This document shows, piece by piece, positions 54,441 through 64,000 of a DNA stretch of 64,000 nucleotides (position 1 is the first letter of the stretch; each line of letters starts with the position of its first letter). A program made the position numbers and the translations under genes. The notes below the pieces were generated by a model. The model worked only from the letters and a program-made list of their open reading frames with translations. It made no database searches and was not told where the DNA came from. This DNA comes from Eupeodes corollae (Eukaryota > Arthropoda > Insecta > Diptera > Syrphidae): assembly GCF_945859685.1 (NCBI RefSeq), contig NC_079147.1, positions 226,916,765 through 226,980,764 of the forward strand, read 5' to 3'.

Positions 54441-55010
54441 ACGAATCGGTAGTAAAAGTACAGCGTACATTCAGAATTATTTTTAACATTGGCCGTCACG
54501 GTGCTGTTCCCGATCGAAAAACAATTATGAGATGGGTCACTGCTCCTCTAACAACTGGAATAATAACAAAAAAAAAAAAAGCCACCTGGCCCCGTACGTA
54601 CTGTAACAACTCCTGAAAATACATAAAGAGTAAGAGCCGCTGTTCTCCAAAGTCCAGGCTTTCCAAATTATTCGTCCTTCCGTTTGGCGCATGGTCAAGC
54701 GAGAGTTAAACTTCCATCCTTATAAGGTGACAATTGTAAAACAATTGCAAGCCATTGATTAGCAACAACGTTCAGAAAAACTGTCAAAGCCTCCACGAAA
54801 CAACCCTAAAGTGACTGTGCAGTTTTAAAATGATTAATAATTGGTCCTTATTTTTTGAGGAACAAGGAAACACGGTGACCGTTTATAGTTCTCATTACAT
54901 TGACATGCTTAGTAACTTAAAACCAGAGTTGCGTAGAAGAAGACGACTTATCAACCTGTCAAATGGAGCAACTCTTCACACTACGATCGCCACAAAAACT
55001 TTGTAAGGAT
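54441..55010 (+). pseudogene. Mariner/Tc1-type transposase remnant with DUF4817-like HTH
   Basis: Plus-strand frames: ESVVKVQRTFRIIFNIGRHG, AVPDRKTIMRWVTAP and PPGPVRTVTTPENT (HTH domain, about 54445-54620), then VRAAVLQSPG, a linker, IGPYFFEEQGNTVTVYSSHY (54850) and LSNLKPELRRRR. The first and third acidic catalytic motifs are not visible, and a second-Asp-like NGATLHT occurs near 54965. It belongs to a widespread insect transposase type with a DUF4817 N-terminal domain. Confidence 0.7.
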
Positions 55011-55067
55011 CGCAAAATGAAAAAGTGACAATATCTTTTTGAAAGACTATTTAAATAGGTTTAAAAA

Positions 55068-55385
55068 ATGTCATGTTTTAATTTTGTTAACTATAATACC
55101 CGTGCTTCTAGGAATGCCCATCAGTTTACCCTTGAGCCCAACTTCAGCCGTACTCTGAAGTATAGAGATTCATTTTTTAGCCGTACTACGCGAATGTGGA
55201 ACGCCTTGCCACGCTCATCTTTCCCTGTCATTGCAATGCTCAGAAATTTAAAATCAATGTACATCGACACCTCCTATCCAACCTTTCCCACTTTTCCTAA
55301 TGCTCACACTGTGTCTTTTTTCATATTAAAGGTATACATAACCCTTTTAGTGTTCGCTAATTATAAAAAAAATAAAGGCTTTTGA
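55068..55385 (+). pseudogene. LINE ORF2 C-terminal fragment
   Basis: An open frame with FVNYNTRASRNAHQFTLEPN and KYRDSFFSRTTRMWNALPRS. This is the signature C-terminal end of several LINE ORF2 proteins, about 60 residues, then 3' UTR read through. It shares nucleotide blocks with 7345-7490. 5'-truncated copy. Confidence 0.75.
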
Positions 55386-55389
55386 AATT

Positions 55390-56290
55390 ATCAAGCGAAG
55401 AAGCTTTTATACATATGTATGGAAAATATAAAAACGCCAAAATATGAGTCCAGTAAGCTGACATTTTGATATATTAAATTATAAAGCCCTTTTCGAAGCT
55501 GAGTTTCGAATCCCAAGGCATCGTCCTTGCCTCAAGTTTCCATTCAATGTAAGAAAAGCCTAAGCAACATTTTTGTCATTTTCTGATAAAAAAAAATATA
55601 AATCGTAATTCAAAAAAATGTTTTGGACGACAAAAATTTGAAGAAAAAATGATTTTACAAAACTTTTTGATTCGTACTTTTTTTTTAGTTTCGATATCTC
55701 TAAAAAGAATTAAAAACCCTAACATTAAAATACTTGTAGGTTAATCTCAATACGGCTTTTGATAAAGACAACTTTTCAAATATATTAAAAAAAAAAAAAT
55801 ATGTTCCCTTATTCCTTTTTTGTTTACAATAGTACTGCTACGAGTATATGATATAGTAGAAGTAACTAGGTACTATAAAAAAGCTTCAATTCTTAACGTC
55901 GGTATTTTTATTTTGCGCATGTTTCGCGAACACTATAACTACACATAAATTAACAACAAATTCCTATTAAACATATGTTTGAAAAATAAAAGCTTCAAAA
56001 TACAAGCAAAGTTTAAAGCGATTATAAATGTAGATAGGTTCAACTTTTGCCTTGAATTGTGGTTAAGCAAAAAAAAAAAAAAAACAAACACGATAGTTGT
56101 ACCTTCATAATCGCTTATAATAATGCTCACCTACCTGTCAATTAGAGTTTATAAAAAATAAATAAAAACTGATTCCCTACATATTTCGTATTGATGGATT
56201 TACATTCAAAATAGTTCTAAGGCAGCAGCGATTAAAGGGCGCTGAAATATTTTTTTTTTTATGGAGGTATTAAACAAATAAAGAAATTAT
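55390..56290. other. Unassigned AT-rich stretch
   Basis: No gene or element ends recognised. Several long A-runs. Confidence 0.5.
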
Positions 56291-56293
56291 ATA

Positions 56294-57252
56294 CAGTGGT
56301 GTGAAAAAAATAGGGGTGTGCTGAAAAATCTTCAAAAACGCATATAAAAATTGTAAATGGAAGCACAGACGCGTGAAATTAACATAATTTATTTATTTGT
56401 ATCCACTTTGAAATTATATAAAAAAAATATAACAAAAACAATTCCGTGTGATCCACAGACGAATTTTAACAATTTTGTGATGTGAAAAAAAAATAGGCGT
56501 AAGAACTTGAACCTCAAAGTAATCTGAAAATATAAGAAAATCTATGAAATTTTCAAGGATTTTCTTAAGCATAATGTACTTCATAGTTAATATTTTGTTC
56601 CAAATCCATTATTATTAAGAACACTTTGACACCTTTTAGGCTTTGAGTCCACTAACTTTTGACACCTGTCAACAGGAATAGATTCCCAAGCTTATTTTAC
56701 TGATTGCCATAATTCTTCTTTCGAGGTATGTTTTTTTTTGGCCCAGAGCCCTCTTTACATCACTCCACAAGTTCTCTATTGGATTTAGATCCGGAGTCTG
56801 GGCCGGCCACTCCATAACATCGATCTTATTCCTTATAAACCACGTCTCTCGATTGTTTTATAGGTATTTCCTTCACCTTAAAGCTTTTGATAACTTCTAT
56901 AATCTGATGAGAACAATGTCGTTAACGGCCCATTTTTACTTGTTCTAAATCAATTTAAAAATATTTAAAATAATTAATATCTATAAACAAATGATAAACA
57001 GACTAACAACTTACTGGTCTTCACTTAAAACGACGAATGAGAGTGACTTCATTCTAGTGCACTTATTTTCTTACACAGCGAATTTTAACAACGATTAAAA
57101 TTAACGGGTCAATAAATCAAAAGCAACGGCTGGATGCACGTGAAATAGCAATAAGGCGATACAAGGCCATGTGACATATTTTATGTATCATTTAAGTAGC
57201 ACTTGTTTCACTCTTTCTTAAGGAAATTAAAAACTTATTTTTCACACCACTG
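56294..57252 (-). mobile_element. Internally deleted Tc1-like element, 959 bp
   Basis: The ends CAGTGGTGTGAAAAAAATAG (TA at 56292-56293) and reversed CAGTGGTGTGAAAAATAAG (TA at 57253-57254) match. Inner repeats near 56478 and 57065 suggest IR/DR. Transposase C-terminal part on the minus strand: QTPDLNPIENLWSDVKRALG (about 56740-56810). The N-terminal scrap VIKSFKVKE lies near 56880. The DD region between is deleted. Confidence 0.85.
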
Positions 57253-57429
57253 TACATAAGACCTTTCATTAAAACGGTTGAAGACGACATCAAACGAACG
57301 GCCGCGTTCTTAAACTGTGTATCGTTTTACTTGTAGTAGGTAATGCTGTAGTTTTTAGGTTAAATCAACTAAATGATGAGTTCTAAAAAAGTGTTCAGTT
57401 TGGCTATCTAATCTCGTTTGTAGCCCTAA

Positions 57430-57840
57430 AAAAAAATAGGCTCCAAGGGATAGTATTATAAACTATAGACCAATTGCAAAACTTTCCCATGTTTCAAAAT
57501 TATTTGAAAGCATCTTTTACGATAGTTTAAGTTTTCCTTAGTCAATATGGTTTTCAGACATTTAAGTCTACAACTACCAACTTTGTGGAATTTGTGTCCT
57601 TTATGCTCTAGGCGTTTGAAAAAGGAAACGAAGTTTGACAAAATATCCCACAGACTTATACTCTTGTTATGTTTGCTTTGGATGCGATCTTTCTAACCCT
57701 TTTTTTCCTACCTCTGGTGTACCACAAGGTAGCCACTTATCTCACTTAACGTCAATTATTCAACAACCTTACTTGCAAATAGGTCGACAGTTTCCCAGTC
57801 TCTTGTAAAAACAACTACTTTGATCTAAGTTTAAACAAAT
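57430..57840 (+). pseudogene. LINE RT remnant (same family as 24616-26105)
   Basis: Plus-strand frames: NYRPIAKLSHVSKLFESIF (57455), QYGFQTFKSTTTNFVEF, AFEKGNEV, and SGVPQGSHLSHL (57712). Order and wording match the LINE at 24.6 kb. The catalytic FADD is not present. Several stops. Confidence 0.7.
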
Positions 57841-58082
57841 GCTATATCTGATGATGTTATTTGGAATGGATACTCCGGAATTGTCTTTAAAATGATTGGT
57901 TCACGAATATTGCTTTTTTGTGTTTGTTGGCAAACTGAGCATCTTTGAACATAATTGTTGATATCTGTTGTTTGACCATACCAGTATAGAGATTGTCGTG
58001 CTCTTGTCAAAGTCTTAACAATTCCTGCATGATCAGAATGTAATTGCTTGATAGTTGAATGAATTTCTGAATAATCCACCAT
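57831..58082 (-). pseudogene. LTR-retrotransposon integrase, zinc-finger domain
   Basis: An 83-codon frame: EIHSTIKQLHSDHAGIVKTL, TRARQSLYWYGQTTDINNY, VQRCSVCQQTQKS. This is the HHCC zinc finger that precedes the integrase core (H, H, then C-x2-C). The catalytic core is not present to the left. Frame is open to its end. Confidence 0.82.
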
Positions 58083-58870
58083 CTATTCTTCTTTAAAAGT
58101 AGCATATCTACGCAAAGACTTCGGTAAAAATTTTTGATCATTAGGCCTTTTTCAATTATTTCTTTAAGTGAACAAAGTTTCTGTTCTTGGCGTCATCTGT
58201 TAGAGCTAATACTATATTTACTTGATATTGTTCATCACTTTCAACTTCATTGGTTTCACAGTCTCTGCTCCTTTTACGAACTTAACATTTGGTGAATATT
58301 GCAACACATCCCATAAAATCTTCTGAAGTCGCTTTCTCCATTTTTTTTTTTTGAATATTGTTTTAAGGGGCTTATGGTCTGTTTCTACTAACAATTGTTT
58401 GCCTTAAATGTATTCATGAAACTTCTTACATGCAAATTTAGTCGCCATTGCTTCTTTTTCAATTTGTGGATAGTTTTGTTGTGTATTAGAAAAAGCTCTT
58501 GTTGCATATGCTACAGGTTGACCGTCTTGAAGTAAACATGCACCCATTGCTTTAGAAGACGCGTCAACTGATAATTTCACGCTTTTGTTTACATCGTTAT
58601 ACTAAAGCACTGGTGTAGTTGAAATCATCTTCTTAAGTTTATTAACAGCTTCTTTTTGTTCAGAATCCCAAAACCACTCAACATCTTTATGAAGTAACTT
58701 ACGCAATGGTTCAGTTAGTTTCGACACATACCCAGAAAACGTTGTAATTCTTTAATGTTTTTTGGAGATTTTAACTGTTTAATTGCTTCAACCTTGTCTG
58801 CATCAACCTCATATCCATTTGATGTAAATATATGACCCAAAGTTTCATACGGTTTTTTTCGTATTCGCAC
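58083..58870 (-). pseudogene. LTR-retrotransposon RT thumb and RNase H, broken
   Basis: Minus-strand reading from 58868: ETLGHIFTSNGYEVDADKVE, SPKNIKELQRFLGMC, then LTEPLRKLLHKDVEWFWDSE, then RNase H with GACLLQDGQPVAYATRAFSN, KEAMATKFACKKFHEY and VETDHKPL. All are standard Gypsy pol features, with several frame breaks. RT palm (with YxDD) lies beyond the junction and is missing. Confidence 0.82.
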
Positions 58871-59170
58871 TTATTAACTTCCCATAGGCAGTTATTGTAA
58901 TGGGTCCGATTTGTCAAATTGAAAATTTTGACATTTCTCGACGTTTCAAGGTTCCTAGAGTCGAAATAAAATATTTTTAGAAAGATGTATGTGCGTGCGT
59001 GTGTACGTACGTTCGCGACGTTTTTTTCGTCGTCTATAACTCAAGAACCAGAAGAGATATCGAGTTCAAATAAATTTTGTTATACAGATAATAAGGTAGA
59101 AAGATGCAGAAAGGGCTCTCAAGAAAATTGCGTGGGTGTTTTTTTTTACCATAGCAGTTTAGTTGTACCC

Positions 59171-59380
59171 GTAGCGTGATGGTTAAATCCTCCAAGAGTA
59201 ATTCTTGTCATGAGAAAGTACTTTCTCAAATAAGCCGTTCAGATTCGGCATATAAACTGTAGGTCCCTTCCATCTCTGACAACATTACTCGTACACAGAA
59301 ACGGTTGAGAGTTGTAAGTCACTAGGCACTGGTTCTTCATGGACTGTGTCGCCACCTAATTTTTTATTTATTTTTATACT
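59171..59380 (+). mobile_element. SINE with internal deletion of the B box
   Basis: Plus orientation. Starts GTAGCGTGATGGTTA (A box kept) and jumps directly to TCCTCCAAGAGTAATTCTTG, so the B box and about 90 bp are lost. The body and the tail CATGGACTGTGTCGCCACC with a TTTATT run are complete. Confidence 0.85.
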
Positions 59381-59544
59381 TAAAAAAAAAAGTGAACATT
59401 TTTGTTAACCCTAAAATAATATCTTATGAACCAAAAACGCTAGAGACTTGAATTAAATTTATTTTAACGTGATATCAAAGAAGTATATTTTTGAAAAAAA
59501 ATCCATTTAACGGTTTTTTATAAATCAAAAAAACTGAAAAAAAA

Positions 59545-60690
59545 ATTTGTGACCTCCAAAACAATTTTGTGCAACGAAAATAATGTTTTTCACACCTGAT
59601 AAAATTTTGAGAAAAATCGAATTGACAGTTTTTTTTATAAAAAATAAAATCCTAAAAAAAACATTACTCAAAGTTGGTAAAAACTGAATTTCGACTCAAA
59701 TATATTTTCAAAAACTTGAGATTAAGGCTTCAAACTTTACATTCTGAAAAATGTTGAGAAAAATCGAATTGACAGTTTTTTTTACAAAAAATAAAAACCA
59801 AAAAAAAATTAATAAAAGTTGGTAAAAATTGATTTTCGACTCAAATATCTTTTCAAAATTTTGAGATATTGGCTTAAATTTACTTTTATCTTTTAAAAAC
59901 TATTGTTTTCAATATTCAGTAAAATTTTGAAAAAAATTGAATTGACAGTTTTTTTTACAAAAAAGTAAAAACCGAAAAAAAAATTAACAAAAGTTGGTAA
60001 AAAATGATTTTCGTCTCAAATATCTCTTCAAAAATTTGAGATAATAGATTCTTACTTATTTTTACTTATAAGAAATATTGTTTTCAACATTAGGACACAT
60101 TTTGAGAAAAATCTAATTGACAGTTTTTTAACAAAAAATAAAAACCTAAACAAATATGTGTAAAAGTTGGTAAAAATTGATTTTCGGTTCAAATATCTTT
60201 TCAAAACTTGTAGGTATTGGCTTCAAACTACTTTTATCTTTCAAAAAACATTGTTCTTAACATTCAGTAAAATTTTGAAAAAAATCGAATTGACAGTTTT
60301 TGTACAAAAAATTAATAACCGAAAAAAAAATTAACAAAAGTTGGTAAAAATTGATTTTCGACTTAAATATCTTTTCAAAAATTTGAAATATTGTCTTCAA
60401 ACTAATTTTATCTTATAAGAAATATTGTTTTCAACATTCGATAAAATTTTGAAAAAAATCGAATTGACAAAACTCTAAAAAAAAAAAACAATACTAAAAC
60501 TTGGTAAAAATTTACTTTCGAATCAAATAGCTTTTCAAAAATTAAAAATATTGGCTTCAAACTTATTTTATTTGACAGAAAATATTGTTTTCGATATTCA
60601 GTAATTTTTATATAAAAATCCAACAGTCCGTTTTTTTTCATAAAAAAATAAAATCTACAAAAAATAGTAAGCAAATTTGGTAAAAATTGA
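59545..60690. repeat. Satellite-like array, about 174-bp units, 6-7 copies
   Basis: ATTGACAGTTTTTT or a variant occurs at 59621, 59768, 59941, 60116, 60289 and 60463: spacings 147, 173, 175, 173 and 174. Each unit has GTTGGTAAAAATTGATTTTC, CAAATATCTTTTCAAAA and ATTCAGTAAAATTTTGA-like words. The start (CCAAAACAATTTTGTGCAA) equals that of the array at 53990-54440. Confidence 0.85.
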
Positions 60691-60930
60691 TACGAGTACA
60701 TTTAGACAAACTTTTAAGCAAGAAAAATCGACAGACGGGATTCTTTTTAAAAGTTTCAGTGCGTCTCGACCAAGAGAAGATAGTAAAGTTGCAGCTTGAA
60801 TAGCTTCGTCCTTTTTGGATAGTTCAATCGCTGTGGAATAGTTTTCGTACAACTCTATCCAGTCATTCCATTCTTGGGACATATCTAGTTCATTATTTAT
60901 GATCAAGGGCTTCGGAGGTTTGAGCGACAT
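60691..60930 (-). pseudogene. LTR-retrotransposon gag, N-terminal part
   Basis: Starts MSLKPPKPLIINNELDMSQE at 60930, just downstream of the primer site, and reads WNDWIELYENYSTAIELSKK, ATLLSSLGRDALKLLKRIP: the usual start of Gypsy/Mag-like gag (capsid-related). After about 75 residues it runs into the satellite repeat, so the capsid C-terminus and zinc knuckles are gone. Confidence 0.8.
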
Positions 60931-60943
60931 GTTTATTTTAAAA

Positions 60944-60961
60944 GATTGGTTTTGGACACCA
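60944..60961 (-). other. Primer binding site of the LTR element
   Basis: TGGTGTCCAAAACC follows the LTR end directly, beginning TGG as expected for pairing with a tRNA CCA end. The tRNA species was not assigned. Confidence 0.65.
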
Positions 60962-61102
60962 TGTTGTATCGAGTACCAAATAAAAGATATGTTTATTGTT
61001 TGATATTATTTAATTTGACAAATAATTATAAGGTTGTTTATACGACATACTATAGCTATAGTATTTGTCTACAGTCTAATCTAGTTGACACCACTTCTTA
61101 CA
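60962..61102 (-). repeat. 141-bp LTR
   Basis: On the minus strand it starts TGTAAGAAGTGGTGTCAAC and ends GATACTCGATACAACA-like sequence (TG…CA). It contains AATAAA near its end. There is no second LTR in the window to confirm the boundaries. Confidence 0.6.
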
Positions 61103-63251
61103 GTCCAATCTATAATTAATAGATATGTATATAAAAAAGCCGGATTAGAAAACAAATGTTTTTCGGGAATAAACAACCAAAATAGAATAAAAACTTAAAT
61201 CTATAATCAATAATAAACTCAAAACTGCCTTTCCCTGCTCCCGGCCCGGTTCTTTTTCAAGGTTTATTCAAACAAATAAAATGCTTCCTATTTTTTTTTA
61301 CTAAGATTAAGATAGTTTGTTATTGGCGACTATTACACTCCGCTCCCTACCGCTACCGCCTCCGCCGACAAAAACCCTTGAAAGCTTAAAATACCTAACC
61401 ATGTGGTCGTCTGCCGTAGCCATATGCCTTATGCGTCTCGACCACTTCTCCTTTGCCTCTTTTCACTTAGGTACTACTTAGATACTGAATGAAAGCTTTT
61501 TTTTGTCGAATAAAATTTATAACATGTTTTTATTTTATTAAAACATTACTGAATGAGTTCCGCATATTTTATTTATTTTGTTTATAAATAAAATTCAATA
61601 AAATTTTTATATTTATTTTATGTACGCTTTCGCTTGTCTACTGCACTTATGAAACAACTCAAACTATCTTTAAGCTGAATTCCATTTCAAAAACAGAGAA
61701 TATTTAACTATTGCCAAATTGATTCTATTTTTAGAGGAAGATCTCGTGTTTGTAACAAATGGCAAGGATGCACATAGGGTCACCATGACGAAAAATAAAA
61801 CAGAGGGTTATTGTCTATAGATTAGATACTGTTACTTCTTATAGAAAAATGATTTAGATATTTTTTTTATTGAGCTTTTATTTATCATCATCGACTTGAG
61901 AACAGATTCAGAAGGCAGATATGCAGCGGGTGGAGGGTGGATTGTGATTATTTCGCCGCCGACGCCACCAATTATAGAGCCAAGTTGTTTTTAGATACTG
62001 TATGAGTATGTAGGTAAAATCTAAATATCTCGTGGTCGGTCTATCCGTTTAAAAGTCACGAGTCGAATGTGCTCTCTGTTAATTAGTTGTGGGCTGATGA
62101 CGTGTGATGTTAGAGTAGGTATAACGTACAAATCTATACGTCATCTAGTCTTGCGCGTACTCTGTGTGGATTTTGAGTTAGGTGTATAAGCTTTAGACTT
62201 GTCGTTGAATAAGGTTCATACAAACAAAATAAAGAACATTTTGACAGCTTAAAATGTTAAACAAAATATTTCAAATAAATGTTAAAAATGTTACTTTCAA
62301 TTGTAAAAATAAGTTTTGCATTTAAATAAGTTCTGTGTCTTTCACAAGAAGAAAGCAGAAACGAAAAGGTCGTGAGAGATATTTGATGATGACAATCTCT
62401 TCCGAAATCTCTTGATTTGAAGTAAATATTTAAAACAAAATGTTAAAAAGTCTCCTTAAGTTAACCCGAGGGATTCTATTTGCCTTTCATAAACCTTTTA
62501 TAGTTCCTGTTGGCTGACTAAGAAGTCTAACCCAAACTAAGGGAAGCTGTTAATGTGTTTTTGTTTTGATTGTTTTATTAATAAATTAGAATTAACAATT
62601 TTTGGTATATTAAATTAATTTATACATTATGTTTCTTTATAAGTACCACGTTTTTAAAGTATCTCATAGATACTTGTGATACATGAGGAAGATATTCTGA
62701 ATTAAAATTCTCTTTTTAAGAGAATTTATTTCAGACTGAATTATATCCAAAGAGTATATTTTATTCTGTGTCATTTATTCGTTATGAATTGAGTATGAAT
62801 TATTCACTATTTTAATTGAATGTGTTTTATTTTTTTTGTTGTTGTTTGATTAAGGTTCGATTATAGTACGATTATACCTTGTATTTGAGAAAGAGCTTTT
62901 TTGATTGAAGGTATAGCGTGTGATTTCTAAGCTTATACCTATCTGTTGAATATGTCGTTCAGTTAGATTAATTTAATACCTACAGTACTGTACATACAAG
63001 TGTATCTATTTTTTATGTGGAATTAATTTAAATACTGGTTCTTAAAAAATGATGATGATTTTGTTTGTTTTTTTTTTTTTTTTATTAAAGCACATGAACA
63101 AGTTTTTCTTATTAAATGTTAAATTGAAAAAAAAAACACTTTATTCAAAGAATTTTTAAAACATCGTTGAATAAAGTGATCACGTTGTTTAAGGTGAAAT
63201 TTGTAAATTACATATAAATTTAGGTTTTTAATGAATATTTATAAAAACAGT
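61103..63251. other. 2.1-kb stretch without recognised elements
   Basis: It has scattered less AT-rich blocks (61330-61480, 61910-62200) that could be ancestral host DNA, and long T-runs near 63065. No coding similarity, TIRs or structured RNA were recognised. Confidence 0.45.
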
Positions 63252-64000
63252 ATTGTGCAAAACATTTGCAACTAGAACCTTCAACATTTTTATTAACGCT
63301 AGAACCTTACCCATATTTAGAGTGGACATTTCCTACCCTGGGTGTCACGGCACCCTGTTTTTTATTTCAAAGTATTTTATTAAATAAAAGTCCTTTTACC
63401 CTTTTTAATATTTTTTTATTTACTTTTATTAATATTTAAATAGAATATCACAAAGCTTTTATTAAAACATCTATTTAACACATTTAGTACACATTTTAAT
63501 TTTAGGGCCTCCACAAATATTATCAATCAAATAAGGTACAGAGTAATTGAGCGCCCTGGGTAGGTTTTAAGGGTTAAACAAAAATTGTTTAGAAAAGCAA
63601 ACAGCAGCATTCTTTCTTTTGATATTACGTTATTATTGTTGGAAAAAAATATTAACATTCCTCACTCAAACAAAAAATAAAAAAAAATGAATACTTTCAT
63701 AGTTGGTAAGACTTAGATCTTTCAACTAAATTTCAAACTATTTTCTTATGTTTATATTCAATTGCATATTTACTTTTTATATATATAGGGTTTTTAATAA
63801 CCGTTTTTAGAATGTCATTTCACTGCCTCTGAACTCCATTCACTTTTCTGCTTAAAAATGTTGCTCCCAATTCTGCTCTTCACAATTTCCCACAGGTTCC
63901 CTATTGGGTTTAGGTCTGGGTATTGGGCTGGCCATAGTAAAACCTCAATCTTTTTTTCTGCAATCCACTTTGTAGCCAACTTTGACTTGTGTTTGGAATC
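63252..64000 (-). mobile_element. Tc1-like element running off the window
   Basis: The left end near 63249-63272 (CAGTATTGTGCAAAACATTTG CAACT) matches the element at 8018-9782. Toward the edge the transposase C-terminal half is read on the minus strand: DSKHKSKLATKWIAEKKIEV (second Asp region), WPAQYPDLNPIGNLWEIVKS, where G replaces the catalytic Glu of IENLW, then SRIGSNIFKQKSEWSSEAVK. The rest lies beyond 64000. The lost Glu would inactivate it. Confidence 0.8.

Larger units (their letters stand above)
58871..60690. repeat. Interspersed repeat carrying an internal tandem array
   Basis: The unit begins near 58880 with TTGACATTTCTCGACGTTTC and TGTGTACGTACGTTCGCGAC (59000) and contains a SINE (59171-59380). 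It then continues into the 174-bp array. No protein is encoded. It interrupts the LTR element between gag and pol. An internal tandem array inside a non-coding mobile repeat recalls Helitron/DINE-like elements, but no hairpin-CTRR end was identified. Confidence 0.55.
57831..61102 (-). mobile_element. Gypsy-type LTR retrotransposon, partial, with foreign middle
   Basis: On the minus strand: one 141-bp LTR (61102 to 60962, TG…CA), primer binding site, start of gag, then about 1.8 kb of unrelated repeat (58870-60690), then the RT end, RNase H and integrase zinc finger down to 57831. The downstream LTR and the rest of pol are missing. The very short LTR suggests a Mag-like lineage. An AATAAA lies in the LTR. 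Confidence 0.75.

Noticed and set aside
59545..60690. CRISPR-like array
   Set aside because: Units of about 174 bp with no short identical repeats or unique spacers, in insect DNA. It is a satellite-type tandem repeat.
60408..60701. 97-residue minus-strand frame
   Set aside because: It falls in the 174-bp tandem array and consists of low-complexity Phe/Lys/Leu sequence.

Overview
This window is AT-rich insect DNA, most likely from a fly (Diptera). It looks like a transposon graveyard rather than a gene region. I recognise no host protein-coding gene, tRNA, rRNA or CRISPR array. Almost everything that can be identified is a transposable element, a piece of one, or a tandem or inverted repeat. 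The insect assignment rests on the element types: many Tc1-like elements with IR/DR ends, I-like and LOA-like LINEs, mariner-like elements with about 40 residues between the last two acidic residues, Transib, a Mag/Gypsy-like LTR element with a very short LTR, and a 60-nt intron. Frames are mostly broken, so coding entries are pseudogenes unless stated.

Layout. 1-3.1 kb: a LINE holding a tRNA-derived SINE with a perfect 14-bp target duplication, then a complete 1.28-kb mariner-like element. 5.6-7.5 kb: a decayed gene of a multicopy family, a 141-bp tandem array and a LINE tail. 7.9-10.8 kb: a foldback-type element whose left arm is split by a Tc1 copy that itself carries a MITE and a SINE. 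11-14.1 kb: a MITE, a SINE and a LINE RNase H tail. 14.2-21.5 kb: a Tc1-like element split by an I-like LINE and by a 3.25-kb Sola-like DNA transposon. 23.8-26.9 kb: a Tc1 element split by a LINE. 27.8-31 kb: a second mariner-like element, a LOA-like LINE and a Jockey-like LINE piece. 32.2-35.6 kb: a Tc1 element carrying a Transib. 36-45 kb: a Harbinger remnant, foldback/MITE elements, a LINE remnant and several tandem repeats. 46.6-53.5 kb: Tc1 in Tc1 with an almost intact LINE inside. 54-61.1 kb: satellite-like arrays of about 174 bp, transposase and LINE scraps, and an LTR element (gag, pol, one LTR). 63.25-64 kb: a Tc1 copy running off the window.

Most noteworthy. (1) The Transib at 32737-34710 has CACAGTG ends and a 5-bp target duplication, CGTTG. 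A nonamer-like AAAAAAGTC lies 12 nt from one heptamer and exactly 23 nt from the other, the geometry of V(D)J recombination signals, together with a RAG1/Transib-type C-terminal coding remnant. (2) The SINE family has the same 3' tail as the LOA-like LINE at 28.9-30.3 kb, which suggests a LINE/SINE mobilisation pair. (3) A full-length Sola-like transposon has a 4-bp duplication, a 60-nt intron and frames broken only in A-runs. The nesting gives a relative order of insertion for many families.
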